A model generated the notes under the pieces. That model did no database searches and was not told where the DNA came from. It saw only the letters and a list, made by a program, of their open reading frames with translations. From Prochlorococcus marinus str. MIT 1214 (GTDB lineage Bacteria; Cyanobacteriota; Cyanobacteriia; PCC-6307; Cyanobiaceae), in assembly GCF_027359355.1 (NCBI RefSeq), contig NZ_CP114777.1, positions 1,550,001-1,614,000 of the forward strand: a stretch of DNA of 64,000 nt. Reading direction: 5' to 3'. The translations under genes were made by a program, and so were the position numbers. Shown here one piece after another: positions 9,160-18,979 of this stretch. Position 1 is the first letter of the stretch; each line of letters starts with the position of its first letter.

Positions 9160-11166
9160 ATGCAATCGGCTGCAGATTTTGCTTGGTTAATTCCACTGCT
9201 CCCTCTTTGCGGGGCAGTTGTGATTGGTTTGGGATTAATTAGTTTTAACGATCTTTTTAATCGTTCAAGGAAACCCGTTGCAATAACCCTTTTAACTTCC
9301 GTAGGTGCATCGGCATTTATTAGCTATGTAGTGTTGGCTGAGCAACTCTCAGGCAAGCCTCCAGTAGAACACTTGTTTATTTGGGCAAGTGCAGGATCTT
9401 TTGAGCTGCCAATGGGATACGTGATTGATCCTCTAGCAGCAGTCATGCTTGCTCTTGTAACTACAATTGCTTTCTTGGTAATGATTTATTCCCATGGATA
9501 TATGGCACATGATCCTGGGTATGTTCGTTTTTTTACTTATTTGGCTTTATTCAGCAGTTCAATGCTTGGGCTAATTGTTAGTCCGAATTTACTTGAAATA
9601 TACGTTTTTTGGGAATTGGTTGGGATGTGTTCATACTTACTTGTTGGCTTTTGGTATGACAGAGATGGTGCCGCTCATGCAGCTCAAAAAGCTTTTATCG
9701 TAAATAGAGTGGGAGACTTTGGTTTATTGCTTGGTATTTTGGGTCTTTTTTGGGCAACAGGTAGTTTTGATTTTCATGGAATCTCTGAAGGTTTATCAGA
9801 GGCAGTTAGGTCTGGCTCAGTTCCAATATGGGCAGCTTTAACTCTTTGCATTCTTGTTTTTATGGGACCAATGGCAAAGTCTGCACAATTTCCTTTGCAT
9901 GTTTGGCTACCTGATGCAATGGAAGGCCCAACTCCTATATCTGCCCTGATTCATGCAGCAACAATGGTTGCAGCCGGAGTTTTTTTAGTAGCAAGGCTTG
10001 ATCCTCTGTTTAGTCAGTTCCCTTTCGTTGGCTTATTTATTGCAATTATTGGAACTGTAACTTGTTTCCTGGGTGCATCGATAGCTTTGACACAAATGGA
10101 TCTAAAAAAAGGATTGGCTTACAGCACAGTTTCTCAACTGGGATACATGATGCTTGCAATGGGCTGCGGAGCCCCAGTTGCAGGAATGTTCCATCTAGTT
10201 ACTCATGCTTGTTTTAAGGCGATGTTATTCCTTGGCTCAGGTTCAGTTATACATGCAATGGAGGAGGTAGTTGGTCATGAACCAATTCTTGCTCAAGACA
10301 TGCGATTAATGGGCGGCTTACGTAAAAAAATGCCCATAACGGCAATTACTTTTTTCATTGGCTGTATTGCTATCAGTGGCATACCTCCCCTAGCAGGCTT
10401 TTGGAGTAAAGATGAAATTCTTGGTCAAGCCTTTAATAGTTTTCCAATACTCTGGTTTATTGGTTTTTTAACGGCAGGAATGACAGCTTTTTATATGTTT
10501 AGGCTTTATTTTCTAACTTTTGAGGGAGACTTTCGAGGGGAAAATCAAGAGATGCAGCTTTCTTTGCTTTCTTTAGCAGGTAAAGAAAAGGATGAAGATC
10601 ATGAAGGACATGAAATTGGCGTAATCCATGAATCTGCGTGGCCAATGACATTTCCTTTGGCAGTTTTGGCAATTCCTTCTGTCTTAATTGGATTTATAGG
10701 TGTTCCATGGAACAGCATTTTTGCAAATTTGTTAGACCCCGTTGAGGCTATTGAAGCTGCAGAAAAATTTAGTTGGGGAGAATTTCTACCTTTGGCAACT
10801 GCCTCTGTAGCTATTTCCTCTGCTGGAATAATCTTGGCGGTCTTAACCTATTATTTAAAAAGTCTTGATCTTGGTGTTTCTCTATCCAAGAAGTACTCTC
10901 GAATCAATTTATTTCTTCAGAACAAATGGTACCTAGATGATATAAATGAGAAAATTTTTGTTAAAGGTAGTAGAAAGCTTGCAAGAGAAGTACTTGAAGT
11001 AGATGCAAAAGTAGTTGATGGAGTGGTCAATTTGACTGGATTATTGACTCTTGGTAGTGGAGAAGGACTCAAATATTTTGAGACAGGAAGAGCTCAGTTT
11101 TACGCATTGATTGTTTTTGGAGGAGTTATTGCTCTGGTTGCACTTTTTGGCATTGTAGGCGCATGA
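9160..11166 (+). CDS. ndhF: NAD(P)H-quinone oxidoreductase subunit 5 (NdhF1)
   Basis: A 668-residue multi-spanning proton-pumping subunit at the distal end of the NDH-1 membrane arm. It shows the antiporter-type core: the WELVGMCSYLLVGFW segment near residue 150, the lysine helix in GPMAKSAQFPLHVWLPDAMEGPTP, and the HAATMVAAGVFL helix. It belongs to the constitutive (NDH-1L type) F1 group judging by its pairing with ndhD1, rather than the CO2-uptake F3/F4 forms. It starts at ATG 9160, 25 bases after the NnrU-like gene, and ndhD1 follows after 101 bases. Confidence 0.97.
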   Translation: MQSAADFAWLIPLLPLCGAVVIGLGLISFNDLFNRSRKPVAITLLTSVGASAFISYVVLAEQLSGKPPVEHLFIWASAGSFELPMGYVIDPLAAVMLALVTTIAFLVMIYSHGYMAHDPGYVRFFTYLALFSSSMLGLIVSPNLLEIYVFWELVGMCSYLLVGFWYDRDGAAHAAQKAFIVNRVGDFGLLLGILGLFWATGSFDFHGISEGLSEAVRSGSVPIWAALTLCILVFMGPMAKSAQFPLHVWLPDAMEGPTPISALIHAATMVAAGVFLVARLDPLFSQFPFVGLFIAIIGTVTCFLGASIALTQMDLKKGLAYSTVSQLGYMMLAMGCGAPVAGMFHLVTHACFKAMLFLGSGSVIHAMEEVVGHEPILAQDMRLMGGLRKKMPITAITFFIGCIAISGIPPLAGFWSKDEILGQAFNSFPILWFIGFLTAGMTAFYMFRLYFLTFEGDFRGENQEMQLSLLSLAGKEKDEDHEGHEIGVIHESAWPMTFPLAVLAIPSVLIGFIGVPWNSIFANLLDPVEAIEAAEKFSWGEFLPLATASVAISSAGIILAVLTYYLKSLDLGVSLSKKYSRINLFLQNKWYLDDINEKIFVKGSRKLAREVLEVDAKVVDGVVNLTGLLTLGSGEGLKYFETGRAQFYALIVFGGVIALVALFGIVGA

Positions 11167-11267
11167 TTTTTACATAATTTTTTTAGGTGTGTGTTTCATC
11201 CCCTATCTAGAGGGTGCTAATAATCTCATAATTTCTAAACTCAAAAAGTGGTGATTAATTTCAAGTC

Positions 11268-12923
11268 TTGGAATTCGCTCTCAATACAAGTTTGAACCTA
11301 GGAACAATGCTGATTTCTGAGCCAATTCCAGCAGATTTCCCATGGTTAAGTTTATCAATATTGTTTCCCATTTTTGGGGCATTAGTTGTTCCTTTTATTC
11401 CAGATAAAGGCGAAGGGAAAGAAGTTCGATGGTATGCCCTCATAATTGCTTTAATTACTTTTCTAATTACTGTTGCGGCTTACTTCAAAGGTTTTGACCC
11501 AAGTCAAGAAGGGTTGCAATTATATGAAAAAGTGAGTTGGCTCCCAGACCTTGGATTGACTTGGTCTGTTGGTGCAGATGGCTTGTCAATGCCATTGATA
11601 TTGCTTACAAGTTTCATAACTTCTCTTGCCGTTTTGGCTGCATGGCCAGTTAGCTATAAACCAAAATTATTTTTCTTTTTAATCCTTGCTATGGATGGAG
11701 GCCAGATAGCTGTTTTTGCTGTCCAAGATATGTTGCTTTTCTTTCTGGCTTGGGAATTGGAGTTGTTCCCAGTGTATTTATTCCTTGCAATTTGGGGCGG
11801 GAAGAAGAGGCAGTATGCAGCGACCAAATTTATTATCTATACCGCAGGTAGCTCTTTATTTATTCTCCTTGCTGGTCTTGCAATGGGTTTCTTTCAAGGA
11901 GGAGGAATACCAGATTTTGGTTATACTCATTTAGCTCAGCAAGATTTTGGCAGGGGCTTCCAACTGCTTTGTTATTCAGGGTTGTTAATAGCTTTTGGTG
12001 TCAAACTTCCTATTGTTCCTCTTCATACTTGGTTGCCAGATGCGCATGGAGAGGCTACTGCTCCAGTGCATATGCTCTTAGCAGGAATATTGTTAAAGAT
12101 GGGTGGATATGCTCTTCTTAGGTTTAACGCCCAACTACTGCCTGATGCTCATGCCCAATTTGCACCATTGTTAATTGTGCTGGGAGTGGTAAATATTATT
12201 TACGCAGCTTTAACTTCTTTTGCGCAAAGAAACTTAAAAAGGAAAATTGCTTATAGCTCAATTAGTCATATGGGCTTTGTTTTGATAGGTATTGGAAGCT
12301 TTAGTTCTCTAGGAACTAGTGGTGCAATGTTGCAAATGGTCAGCCACGGTCTGATAGGAGCAAGTTTGTTTTTCCTTGTTGGTGCAACTTACGACAGGAC
12401 TCATACGCTTCAATTAGATGAGATGGGGGGTATTGGTCAAAATATGAGGATTATGTTTGCTTTATGGACAGCATGTGCTTTCGCTTCTCTGGCATTACCG
12501 GGAATGAGTGGCTTTATCTCAGAATTAATGGTCTTTGTTGGGTTTGTAACTGATGAAGTTTATACTCTCCCCTTTAGAATTGTTGTTGCTTCATTAGCAG
12601 CTATTGGTGTTATTTTGACACCCATATATTTATTGTCGATGCTAAGAGAAATTTTCTTCGGTAAAGAAAATGCAAAGTTAATATCCAAAGCAAAGTTGGT
12701 AGATGCGGAACCTAGAGAAATCTATATTATTGCTTGTTTATTAGTTCCAATTATTGGAATTGGTTTGTATCCAAAAATCATGACTGATACTTATATTTCA
12801 TCAATTGATGGACTGGTTAAAAGAGATTTGTCGGCTGTTGAAAGAATTAGAAGTAATCAAGCAACAATTATTAGCAACACAAAATTATCAATTGGGACTC
12901 TTAAAGCCCCTCTTTTGGATTAA
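11268..12923 (+). CDS. ndhD: NAD(P)H-quinone oxidoreductase subunit 4 (NdhD1)
   Basis: Second antiporter-like subunit of the NDH-1 membrane arm, 551 residues. Diagnostic segments are the [20 protein letters not shown] stretch, the [20 protein letters not shown] lysine/histidine region and [12 protein letters not shown]. The start codon appears to be TTG at 11268, since the LEFAL segment before the first ATG (11307) resembles the normal NdhD1 N-terminus. It follows ndhF1 on the same strand, the usual F1-D1 pair of the respiratory/cyclic NDH-1L complex. A 101-base gap between them could hold an internal promoter. Confidence 0.96.
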   Translation: MEFALNTSLNLGTMLISEPIPADFPWLSLSILFPIFGALVVPFIPDKGEGKEVRWYALIIALITFLITVAAYFKGFDPSQEGLQLYEKVSWLPDLGLTWSVGADGLSMPLILLTSFITSLAVLAAWPVSYKPKLFFFLILAMDGGQIAVFAVQDMLLFFLAWELELFPVYLFLAIWGGKKRQYAATKFIIYTAGSSLFILLAGLAMGFFQGGGIPDFGYTHLAQQDFGRGFQLLCYSGLLIAFGVKLPIVPLHTWLPDAHGEATAPVHMLLAGILLKMGGYALLRFNAQLLPDAHAQFAPLLIVLGVVNIIYAALTSFAQRNLKRKIAYSSISHMGFVLIGIGSFSSLGTSGAMLQMVSHGLIGASLFFLVGATYDRTHTLQLDEMGGIGQNMRIMFALWTACAFASLALPGMSGFISELMVFVGFVTDEVYTLPFRIVVASLAAIGVILTPIYLLSMLREIFFGKENAKLISKAKLVDAEPREIYIIACLLVPIIGIGLYPKIMTDTYISSIDGLVKRDLSAVERIRSNQATIISNTKLSIGTLKAPLLD

Positions 12924-12987
12924 AGATTATTTCACCTGGCATCACATCCAATATAGAGATAACTTGCTTTTAGATTCATAGTTCTCA

Positions 12988-13881
12988 TTGCCAGTTGATC
13001 TTATAACTCAAACTGCAGATTCTGGCGCGAGACTTGCTATTCGTTTACTGCAAGATGCTGCTCAAAGAGGAGAAATTGATCCTTGGGATGTCGATGTTAT
13101 TCCTGTTGTGGATGGGTTTTTGGATCAACTTAAACAGCGTATTGAAATCCCAAAACAGATTTCACAACATTTGAATCATAATGGTGGAAGTTATGAGCTT
13201 GATCTCGCTCAGAGTAGTGAGGCCTTTTTAGCGGCTTCTGTCTTGGTTGGTTTAAAAGCTGAGGTTCTTGAGGCTGAAATGTTTTCTGTTGATATTGATG
13301 TAGAAGATGATTCAGACTTTGATTATGGCGAGCAGGGTTGGCTAGATGATACTTTTCAATTACCTCTTAGACCTGAAAGACACCTATTCAGAAGGCCTGT
13401 TGCTCCACCTCCATTTAGAAGGCCAGTTACTCTTGGCGAATTAATAAATCAGCTAGAGACAATTGCAGAATCTTTAAAAAATGATGAGTTGCAAAATCGT
13501 AGGAAGTTACGCCAAAAAAAATTAAGTGATAGAGAAGTTATTTCTCAAGTTGCATCTCTTGCACATCGAGAGAAATTACCTGAAACAACTGCTGCTTTGG
13601 CAATTTTTATCAATGATTGGGAGCAAGCATTATATTGGGTTGATTTCGAATTATTAGTTCAGCGCTGGAGAGACAATTCTGCCTCAGAGGATTTGGATAC
13701 AGATAGAGTTGGAGTCTTTTGGGCTTTATTGTTTTTGTGTTCACAGGGCAAGGTGGAGATTGATCAAAAAGGTTCTTTGTTCTCTCCAATAAGCTTAAAG
13801 AGACTTCTGGAACCAGGAATGGTTGCTCAACTTCCTCTATCGTCTTTAGACGTGACAGATGGCTCGCCGGCCGCTGCTTAG
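12988..13881 (+). CDS. scpA: Segregation and condensation protein A (ScpA kleisin)
   Basis: ScpA bridges the heads of SMC and recruits ScpB in the bacterial condensin. The N-terminal SMC-neck-binding helices are recognisable: GARLAIRLLQDAAQRGEIDP, followed by WDVDVIPVVDGFLDQL, which is the cyanobacterial form of the family's DLLLHLI...DI.DIPI pattern. A middle acidic stretch (about 105-118) and a C-terminal winged-helix region with FWALLFLCSQGKVEI follow. Start is TTG at 12988; there is no nearby ATG in frame. It stands between ndhD1 and a sugar nucleotidyltransferase without obvious functional link. Confidence 0.85.
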   Translation: MPVDLITQTADSGARLAIRLLQDAAQRGEIDPWDVDVIPVVDGFLDQLKQRIEIPKQISQHLNHNGGSYELDLAQSSEAFLAASVLVGLKAEVLEAEMFSVDIDVEDDSDFDYGEQGWLDDTFQLPLRPERHLFRRPVAPPPFRRPVTLGELINQLETIAESLKNDELQNRRKLRQKKLSDREVISQVASLAHREKLPETTAALAIFINDWEQALYWVDFELLVQRWRDNSASEDLDTDRVGVFWALLFLCSQGKVEIDQKGSLFSPISLKRLLEPGMVAQLPLSSLDVTDGSPAAA

Positions 13882-13937
13882 CTCTTTTTGGAGGCAGCAT
13901 TCTATGTTGGCCATGTATAACTTCGGTTAAACCGCCT

Positions 13938-15116
13938 ATGAAGGCGATGATTCTGGCGGCTGGGAAGGGAACCCGAGTTCAGCCAATCACGCATGTGATT
14001 CCAAAGCCAATGATTCCTATCCTTCAGAAACCCGTGATGGAGTTTCTGTTGGAACTTCTTAAGGAGCATGGTTTTACTGAGGTTATGGTCAATGTTTCGC
14101 ATTTGGCAGAAGAAATAGAAAATTATTTTCGAGATGGACAAAGATTTGGAGTTGAAATCGCATATAGCTTTGAAGGCCGCATTGAAGACGGAGAATTAAT
14201 TGGTGACGCTCTTGGCTCAGCGGGTGGGTTAAAAAAAATTCAAGATTTTCAAAAGTTTTTTGATGATACTTTTGTTGTCTTGTGTGGAGACGCTCTAATT
14301 GATTTAGATTTATCTGAAGCTGTAAAACGACATAAAGAAAAAGGTGCTTTAGCTAGTTTGATCACTAAACGTGTTTCAAAAGATCAAGTGAGTAGTTATG
14401 GCGTTGTTGTAACTGATGAAGAAGATCGTGTTAAAGCTTTTCAAGAAAAACCTTCCATAGATAATGCGTTGGGCGATACTATAAATACTGGAATTTATTT
14501 ATTTGAGCCTGAAATTTTTAATTATATTCCGTCTGGAAAACCCTTTGATATTGGCTCAGATTTGTTCCCAAAATTAGTAGAAGAAGGGGCGCCTTTCTAT
14601 GCTTTACCAATGGATTTTGAGTGGGTTGATATTGGTAAAGTCCCAGATTATTGGAGGGCAATAAGAAATGTTCTTAAAGGTGACGTTAGACAGGTTGAAA
14701 TACCTGGAAAGCAGGTGAGGCCTGGGATCTATACTGGTTTAAATGTTGCAGCTAATTGGGATAAAATAAATGTGAAAGGACCTATATATGTTGGTGGAAT
14801 GACAAGGATTGAAGATGGTGTAACTATTGTTGGTCCTTCTATGATTGGTCCGAGTTGTTGTATTTGTGAAGGTGCAACAATTGATAATTCAATAATCTTT
14901 GATTATTCACTAATTGGGCCAGGAGTACAACTGGTAGAGAAGTTAGTTTTTGGTAGATATTGTGTTGGCAAAGAAGGTGATCATTTTGATTTACAGGAAG
15001 CAGCTTTAGATTGGTTAATAACTGATGCTAGAAGACAGGACTTAGGCGAACCCTCACCTCAGCAAAAAGCAATGGCTGAATTATTAGGTACTGATCTGAT
15101 TGGTTCTTCTAATTAA
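13938..15116 (+). CDS. Sugar-phosphate nucleotidyltransferase (mannose-1-P guanylyltransferase-like)
   Basis: A 392-residue NDP-sugar pyrophosphorylase. The N-terminal nucleotide-binding signature is MILAAGKGTRVQPITHVIPK (residues 4-23), with VVLCGDALIDLDL carrying the metal-binding Asp. From about residue 290 the pattern of short I/V-x-G-x-x repeats (GGMTRIEDGVTIVGPSMIG) indicates a left-handed beta-helix. It resembles the cyanobacterial mannose-1-phosphate guanylyltransferase/NDP-sugar group but lacks the C-terminal phosphomannomutase domain found in longer homologues. The sugar and nucleotide are not certain. Its stop overlaps the metF stop by 8 bases on the opposite strand. Confidence 0.82.
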   Translation: MKAMILAAGKGTRVQPITHVIPKPMIPILQKPVMEFLLELLKEHGFTEVMVNVSHLAEEIENYFRDGQRFGVEIAYSFEGRIEDGELIGDALGSAGGLKKIQDFQKFFDDTFVVLCGDALIDLDLSEAVKRHKEKGALASLITKRVSKDQVSSYGVVVTDEEDRVKAFQEKPSIDNALGDTINTGIYLFEPEIFNYIPSGKPFDIGSDLFPKLVEEGAPFYALPMDFEWVDIGKVPDYWRAIRNVLKGDVRQVEIPGKQVRPGIYTGLNVAANWDKINVKGPIYVGGMTRIEDGVTIVGPSMIGPSCCICEGATIDNSIIFDYSLIGPGVQLVEKLVFGRYCVGKEGDHFDLQEAALDWLITDARRQDLGEPSPQQKAMAELLGTDLIGSSN

Positions 15117-15990
15117 TATTTGCTCTATCTAGAATTAGAGGTATTTCTTGTTCTGCTTTAACTGCCATAATGTGAACACCTTGAGCTATGGATAGAAATC
15201 TTTTTACTTGCTCAGCAGCAATTGAGATACCTTCATCAATAGGGTTTGATGAACTTTCAAGTCTTGAAATAATTGATTTGGGTATGCATGCTCCTGGTAC
15301 TACACGATTTATGAATTGAGCATTTTTGGCAGATTTAAGCAGAAAAACCCCAGCTAAAACAGGCATTTTCATAGGATCTGTTATTTCATTGCAAAATCGT
15401 TCAAGTACTTTAGGGTCCATGACCATTTGTGTTTGAAGGAAATTTGCACCCGCTTTTTTTTTGAGTTCAATTCTTCTTCTTAAACCATCAAATCCCTTGC
15501 AATTTGGATCAGCTGCAGCTCCAGCAAACAATTGAGTTGGACCATCTGGTAAGAAATCAGATACTGGATCAATTCCTTTGTTAAGTGATGTGACTTGACT
15601 AATAAGTTCTATTGAGTTGAAGTCTTGAACTGATTTGGCTTGAGATTGGTCTCCGACTCGTACAGGATCACCAGTTAAACAGAGGATATTTTTGATTCCC
15701 AAAGCATGCGCTCCAAGTAGTTCAGCTTGTAATGCGATTCGATTCCTATCCCTACATGATAATTGCAAAACTGGTTCAAGATTTGCCTCTAAAAGCAGCT
15801 TGCATAAGGCTAGGCTGCTCATTCGCATGATTGCTCTGCTGCCATCTGTAACATTAAAACCATGCACAAGGCCTTTTAATTTCTCGGCTTTTGAGAGCGC
15901 TAAAGCTGTATCACCACCCCTAGGAGGCATGATTTCAGCAGTAATAGCTGATAAGCCAGATTCGAGACGATTTTGAAGTTTCGATTTCAC
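15109..15990 (-). CDS. metF: Methylenetetrahydrofolate reductase
   Basis: A 293-residue TIM-barrel MetF enzyme that reduces 5,10-methylene-THF to 5-methyl-THF for methionine synthesis, with FAD bound in the barrel. Family marks are the N-terminal EIMPPRGGD, the VTDGSRAIMRMSS strand region, QLSCRDRNRIAL, and CLTGDPVRVGD near residues 105-115. Start is GTG at 15990. It is divergent from the small LuxR-type regulator at 16075 across 84 bases. No other methionine genes lie beside it. Confidence 0.92.
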   Translation of the reverse strand: MKSKLQNRLESGLSAITAEIMPPRGGDTALALSKAEKLKGLVHGFNVTDGSRAIMRMSSLALCKLLLEANLEPVLQLSCRDRNRIALQAELLGAHALGIKNILCLTGDPVRVGDQSQAKSVQDFNSIELISQVTSLNKGIDPVSDFLPDGPTQLFAGAAADPNCKGFDGLRRRIELKKKAGANFLQTQMVMDPKVLERFCNEITDPMKMPVLAGVFLLKSAKNAQFINRVVPGACIPKSIISRLESSSNPIDEGISIAAEQVKRFLSIAQGVHIMAVKAEQEIPLILDRANIN

Positions 15991-16074
15991 ATGTATTTTT
16001 TACTAGATAATTACTATCGGTGATGAAAGGCCCTAATCTAAGTAGTATTAATTAATGAGTTGTGAGTGAGGTGA

Positions 16075-16347
16075 ATGTTTACAGGAGAGATCGCTAATTC
16101 GTCCCACATGGGACTCTCAGCTAGGGAAATGGAGATTATTGGATTAGTTGCTGATGGCCTCACTAATCAAGAGATTGCTGAAAAACTGACAATCAGCAAA
16201 AGGACTGTAGACAATCATGTTAGCAATATGTTTACAAAAACAGGTTCAAAAAACAGGGTGGCTTTATTGAACTGGGCAATGGATCATGGGAAAATTTGCA
16301 GGGATGGGTTCAATTGTTGTTCATTGCCAGATGAAACACCTTCGTAG
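16075..16347 (+). CDS. pedR: Small LuxR-type HTH regulator, PedR-like
   Basis: A 90-residue stand-alone LuxR/FixJ-type DNA-binding domain without receiver domain: LSAREMEIIGLVADGLTNQE (about 14-33) followed by IAEKLTISKRTVDNHVSNMF and GSKNRVALLNWAM. Size and sequence match PedR, the small cyanobacterial regulator whose activity answers to photosynthetic electron transport through reduced thioredoxin. Cys residues near the end (ICRDGFNCC) could be redox-active, which is inference. A good Shine-Dalgarno (GTGAGGTGA) precedes ATG 16075. It is divergent from metF. Confidence 0.82.
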   Translation: MFTGEIANSSHMGLSAREMEIIGLVADGLTNQEIAEKLTISKRTVDNHVSNMFTKTGSKNRVALLNWAMDHGKICRDGFNCCSLPDETPS

Positions 16348-16352
16348 AAGAT

Positions 16353-16544
16353 CTAATTATTTTTGTCCTCATTTATGACTGATAAGTTCATTAGAGAAAA
16401 TTCAATTGAAGATAGCTCAAATAACTTTGCATATGCAATACAAGCCTCCTTATCACTACAAGTGAAGCGAAGGACACCTTCCGTATCATAAAGACCATAC
16501 AAGTTATACCTCTTGCAAAGGATGCATTGCTCGCTGGAAGTCAG
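16353..16544 (-). CDS. Small Cys-rich conserved-looking protein with non-standard start (candidate)
   Basis: An open frame of 63 codons fills the gap between pedR and the CYTH gene. The translation begins LTSSEQCILCKRYNLYGLYD, then a segment with TCSDKEACIAYAKLFEL and a charged, Asn-rich tail. It has a CxxC pair plus two further cysteines, suggesting metal binding or redox chemistry. The first codon after the upstream stop region is CTG (16544-16542); no ATG, GTG or TTG occurs before the CxxC, and the next TTG lies inside the motif region. The stop is 5 bases from the pedR stop and the start is 46 bases after the CYTH stop, so it would be co-transcribed with CYTH. It could also be a decayed or misassembled 5' end. 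Confidence 0.55.
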   Translation of the reverse strand: MTSSEQCILCKRYNLYGLYDTEGVLRFTCSDKEACIAYAKLFELSSIEFSLMNLSVINEDKNN

Positions 16545-16590
16545 TAGTTATGATTGTAAAGACAATCTAAAGGACGATTGGCCTTTTTGC

Positions 16591-17091
16591 TTAGGACCCT
16601 TTGATTTTGATCCGATCTTTTACAGATAATTGAGAAATAGGTGTCTTTGCAAGAGAAGCATTGCTTAATAATTTGATCCCTGTTATCTCTTGCCCACACC
16701 ATGAGGGAACTTGAATTTCTTCGGATTCAGAATTCAATTCAATTTCAGCAATTTTCAAGGAAAAATTGGACTCATCAAAAAGATCAACTACCCAATTTTT
16801 CTTATTTATTTTTAACTGATAACGAGTTTTAGTAATTTTATATTTTGATAATTTTATTAATTCGATGGCATCTTTTAATGGAATTGAATATTCAAACTCG
16901 TGGTTTATTAACCCATTTAATGAAGATTTTAATGTGATGTATGCTTTTTTATTGTCTATTATTCTTACTCGAGTAGCCCATTCATCTACATTTGAATTTA
17001 AGTAGGCTTGACTAAAAGCTTCACTGAGTATGACCTGAGATTTCCAATCTTCATTTTCAACCAAGAATCTTCTTTCGATTTCTATCCCCAT
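16591..17091 (-). CDS. CYTH domain protein (inorganic triphosphatase family)
   Basis: A 166-residue single-domain CYTH protein. The opening MGIEIERRFLV is the ExExK/R triphosphate-binding signature, with alternating acidic and basic residues further on (RVRIID, YITLKSS, HEFEYSIP, KTRYQL, WVVDLFD, IAEIEL) lining the tunnel. Members hydrolyse inorganic triphosphate or related substrates; adenylate cyclase activity is less likely in a stand-alone copy. It follows nadK with only 3 bases between stop and start, so they form one transcript. Confidence 0.86.
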   Translation of the reverse strand: MGIEIERRFLVENEDWKSQVILSEAFSQAYLNSNVDEWATRVRIIDNKKAYITLKSSLNGLINHEFEYSIPLKDAIELIKLSKYKITKTRYQLKINKKNWVVDLFDESNFSLKIAEIELNSESEEIQVPSWCGQEITGIKLLSNASLAKTPISQLSVKDRIKIKGS

Positions 17092-17094
17092 AAT

Positions 17095-18003
17095 TTAGTT
17101 TTTATTCCTCTCATTAAGGCTGCTAGCCCAATGAAGTTTTTGAGTGATTGTCTTATAATAAGAAAGATTTTCATCTAAAATTATTATTGAGGTTGAATGA
17201 TTAGATTTCTTTATTAAGCATGTATCATTAGCTTCGATTAGACATCCACTCGAACCATCTAACCATAACTTTATTTTTTGCTTCTTTTCTTTTATAGGTT
17301 TTATTAGTAATTGAGATTCAGGAGGAACTACAATCGGTCTACTTGCTAGGCTCATTGGACATATAGCACTTACGATTATCGCATCCAAAGAAGGGTGGAT
17401 TATTGGCCCTCCTGCAGCCATGGAGTAAGCGGTAGAACCTGTTGGTGTCGAGAAGATAAGGCCATCTCCTTTGAATTGGTCAATTGCCTCACCATCAATT
17501 TCAAGTGCAAGGCTGCAAGTTGGTGCAATTTCGTCTGAGCAAGATCGTAAATATAAATCATTTAGAGCAAAAAATGATTTTTTAATTGTGCTTTCATTAT
17601 TGATTTTTTCTTTAAATACAGTTGCTTCAAGCATCATTCTTTTTTGTATATTAAAACTATTATTTGAAACTCTTTCCCAAAAATTAGCTTGCTTTAAGAT
17701 ATGACGATCGTGTGTCAAAAAGCCTAGATTTCCTCCCACATTGAAACTTAAAATAGGTATGTTTTTGGGGGATAAAAATCTGGCAGCTCTTAAAACTGTT
17801 CCATCACCTCCTAAAACAAGAGCGATTTCCGGCAAGATATCAGATAATGAAAATAGTTGATTAACATTATTGGTTTCATTGCTTATTTCTGAAAATAAGA
17901 CTTTTTTCCCATAACCTTCAATTATTTTCTTACAATTTAGGGTTTCTTGATATGCAGTATCGCTATCTGATCTATATAAGATCCAGATCAGATTTGTTGT
18001 CAT
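17095..18003 (-). CDS. nadK: NAD kinase
   Basis: A 302-residue ATP-NAD kinase that makes NADP, the terminal acceptor of photosynthetic electron flow. The GGDGT motif is present as ALVLGGDGTVLRAARF (about residues 61-76) and the second conserved block as GDGLIFSTPTGSTAYSMAAG (about 180-199). The gene lies 9 bases after ndhE on the same strand, so NADP supply is placed behind the ndhAIGE operon, with the CYTH gene following. Confidence 0.95.
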   Translation of the reverse strand: MTTNLIWILYRSDSDTAYQETLNCKKIIEGYGKKVLFSEISNETNNVNQLFSLSDILPEIALVLGGDGTVLRAARFLSPKNIPILSFNVGGNLGFLTHDRHILKQANFWERVSNNSFNIQKRMMLEATVFKEKINNESTIKKSFFALNDLYLRSCSDEIAPTCSLALEIDGEAIDQFKGDGLIFSTPTGSTAYSMAAGGPIIHPSLDAIIVSAICPMSLASRPIVVPPESQLLIKPIKEKKQKIKLWLDGSSGCLIEANDTCLIKKSNHSTSIIILDENLSYYKTITQKLHWASSLNERNKN

Positions 18004-18012
18004 TGATAATAC

Positions 18013-18342
18013 CTACCATTTGAGTAGATTGAAACTTTCCATATCAATAGTAACTCTATTTCTATACAAAGAAAGTAGTATTGCTAGCCCAACAGCAGCC
18101 TCGGCGGCGGCTACTGTGATAACAAAAATTGAAAATACTTGTCCTCTAATTATTGATCCGTCTATATATGATGAAAAACTCATAAGATTTATATTTACTG
18201 CGTTTAACATTAATTCAATACTCATTAAAACTCGCACAGCATTTCGACTATTAATTAATCCCCAGACACCTGTACAGAAAAGAAATGCAGCGACTATAAG
18301 ATAAGCTTGAAGAGGTACTGGACCAATAGAATTTTCTAACAT
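18013..18342 (-). CDS. ndhE: NAD(P)H-quinone oxidoreductase subunit 4L
   Basis: NdhE (NuoK homologue), 109 residues with three transmembrane helices, in the proton channel next to the quinone site. Characteristic residues are the buried Glu in [13 protein letters not shown] and in [11 protein letters not shown]. It is the last ndh gene of ndhA-ndhI-ndhG-ndhE, 34 bases after ndhG, and leads directly into nadK. Confidence 0.97.
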   Translation of the reverse strand: MLENSIGPVPLQAYLIVAAFLFCTGVWGLINSRNAVRVLMSIELMLNAVNINLMSFSSYIDGSIIRGQVFSIFVITVAAAEAAVGLAILLSLYRNRVTIDMESFNLLKW

Positions 18343-18376
18343 CTTTATAAAGTAAATTTTATATAGATAATTGAAT

Positions 18377-18979
18377 TCATTTTATACTATTTTCGGAAAG
18401 CAGAGGAAGTTTCTTATCAATTAAGGACTTTTGATTCTTTGAATCATTTATATCATCTTTTGGAATTGTGACATCTCTTCTTGCTAATACAATTGCTCCA
18501 ATCATAGCCATTAATAAGAGAATCGAAGCAAGTTCAAAAGGTAACAAATAATCTGTGAATAGATGTTCACCAATTCTCTCAGTTGCCTCTTCACCAATTG
18601 AGGTTGGTCCAGGTAAGTTCCATTTAGTGGTAATGCTAACTCGCAATAATAAAATTAATAATCCACCGCAAACTCCACCAGATAACAATTTTCTAGTTTT
18701 AAGACCTTCCATTGGTTTTAACTTTTCTTTCTTATTAACCAACATAATTGCAAATAATATCAAAACATTTACAGCTCCTACATATACAAGAATTTGAGCT
18801 GCAGCGACAAAACTAGCATTTAGTAAAAGATATAAACCTGCTACAGCCATAAAGACTCCGCCTAATAAAAATGCTGAGTAAACAATATTCTTTAATAAAA
18901 CAACTGCTAAGCTTCCAGAAACTATGACAGCACTAAGAATTAAAAAGCAAATTAATTCTGTTGAATAAGCGATATTCAT
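18377..18979 (-). CDS. ndhG: NAD(P)H-quinone oxidoreductase subunit 6
   Basis: NdhG (NuoJ homologue), 200 residues with five predicted membrane helices. The signature helix is [20 protein letters not shown] (about 58-77), containing the bulge that takes part in coupling. Its ATG shares a base with the last base of the ndhI stop (18979), so the two are translationally coupled. The tail after residue 170 is hydrophilic and variable. Confidence 0.97.
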   Translation of the reverse strand: MNIAYSTELICFLILSAVIVSGSLAVVLLKNIVYSAFLLGGVFMAVAGLYLLLNASFVAAAQILVYVGAVNVLILFAIMLVNKKEKLKPMEGLKTRKLLSGGVCGGLLILLLRVSITTKWNLPGPTSIGEEATERIGEHLFTDYLLPFELASILLLMAMIGAIVLARRDVTIPKDDINDSKNQKSLIDKKLPLLSENSIK

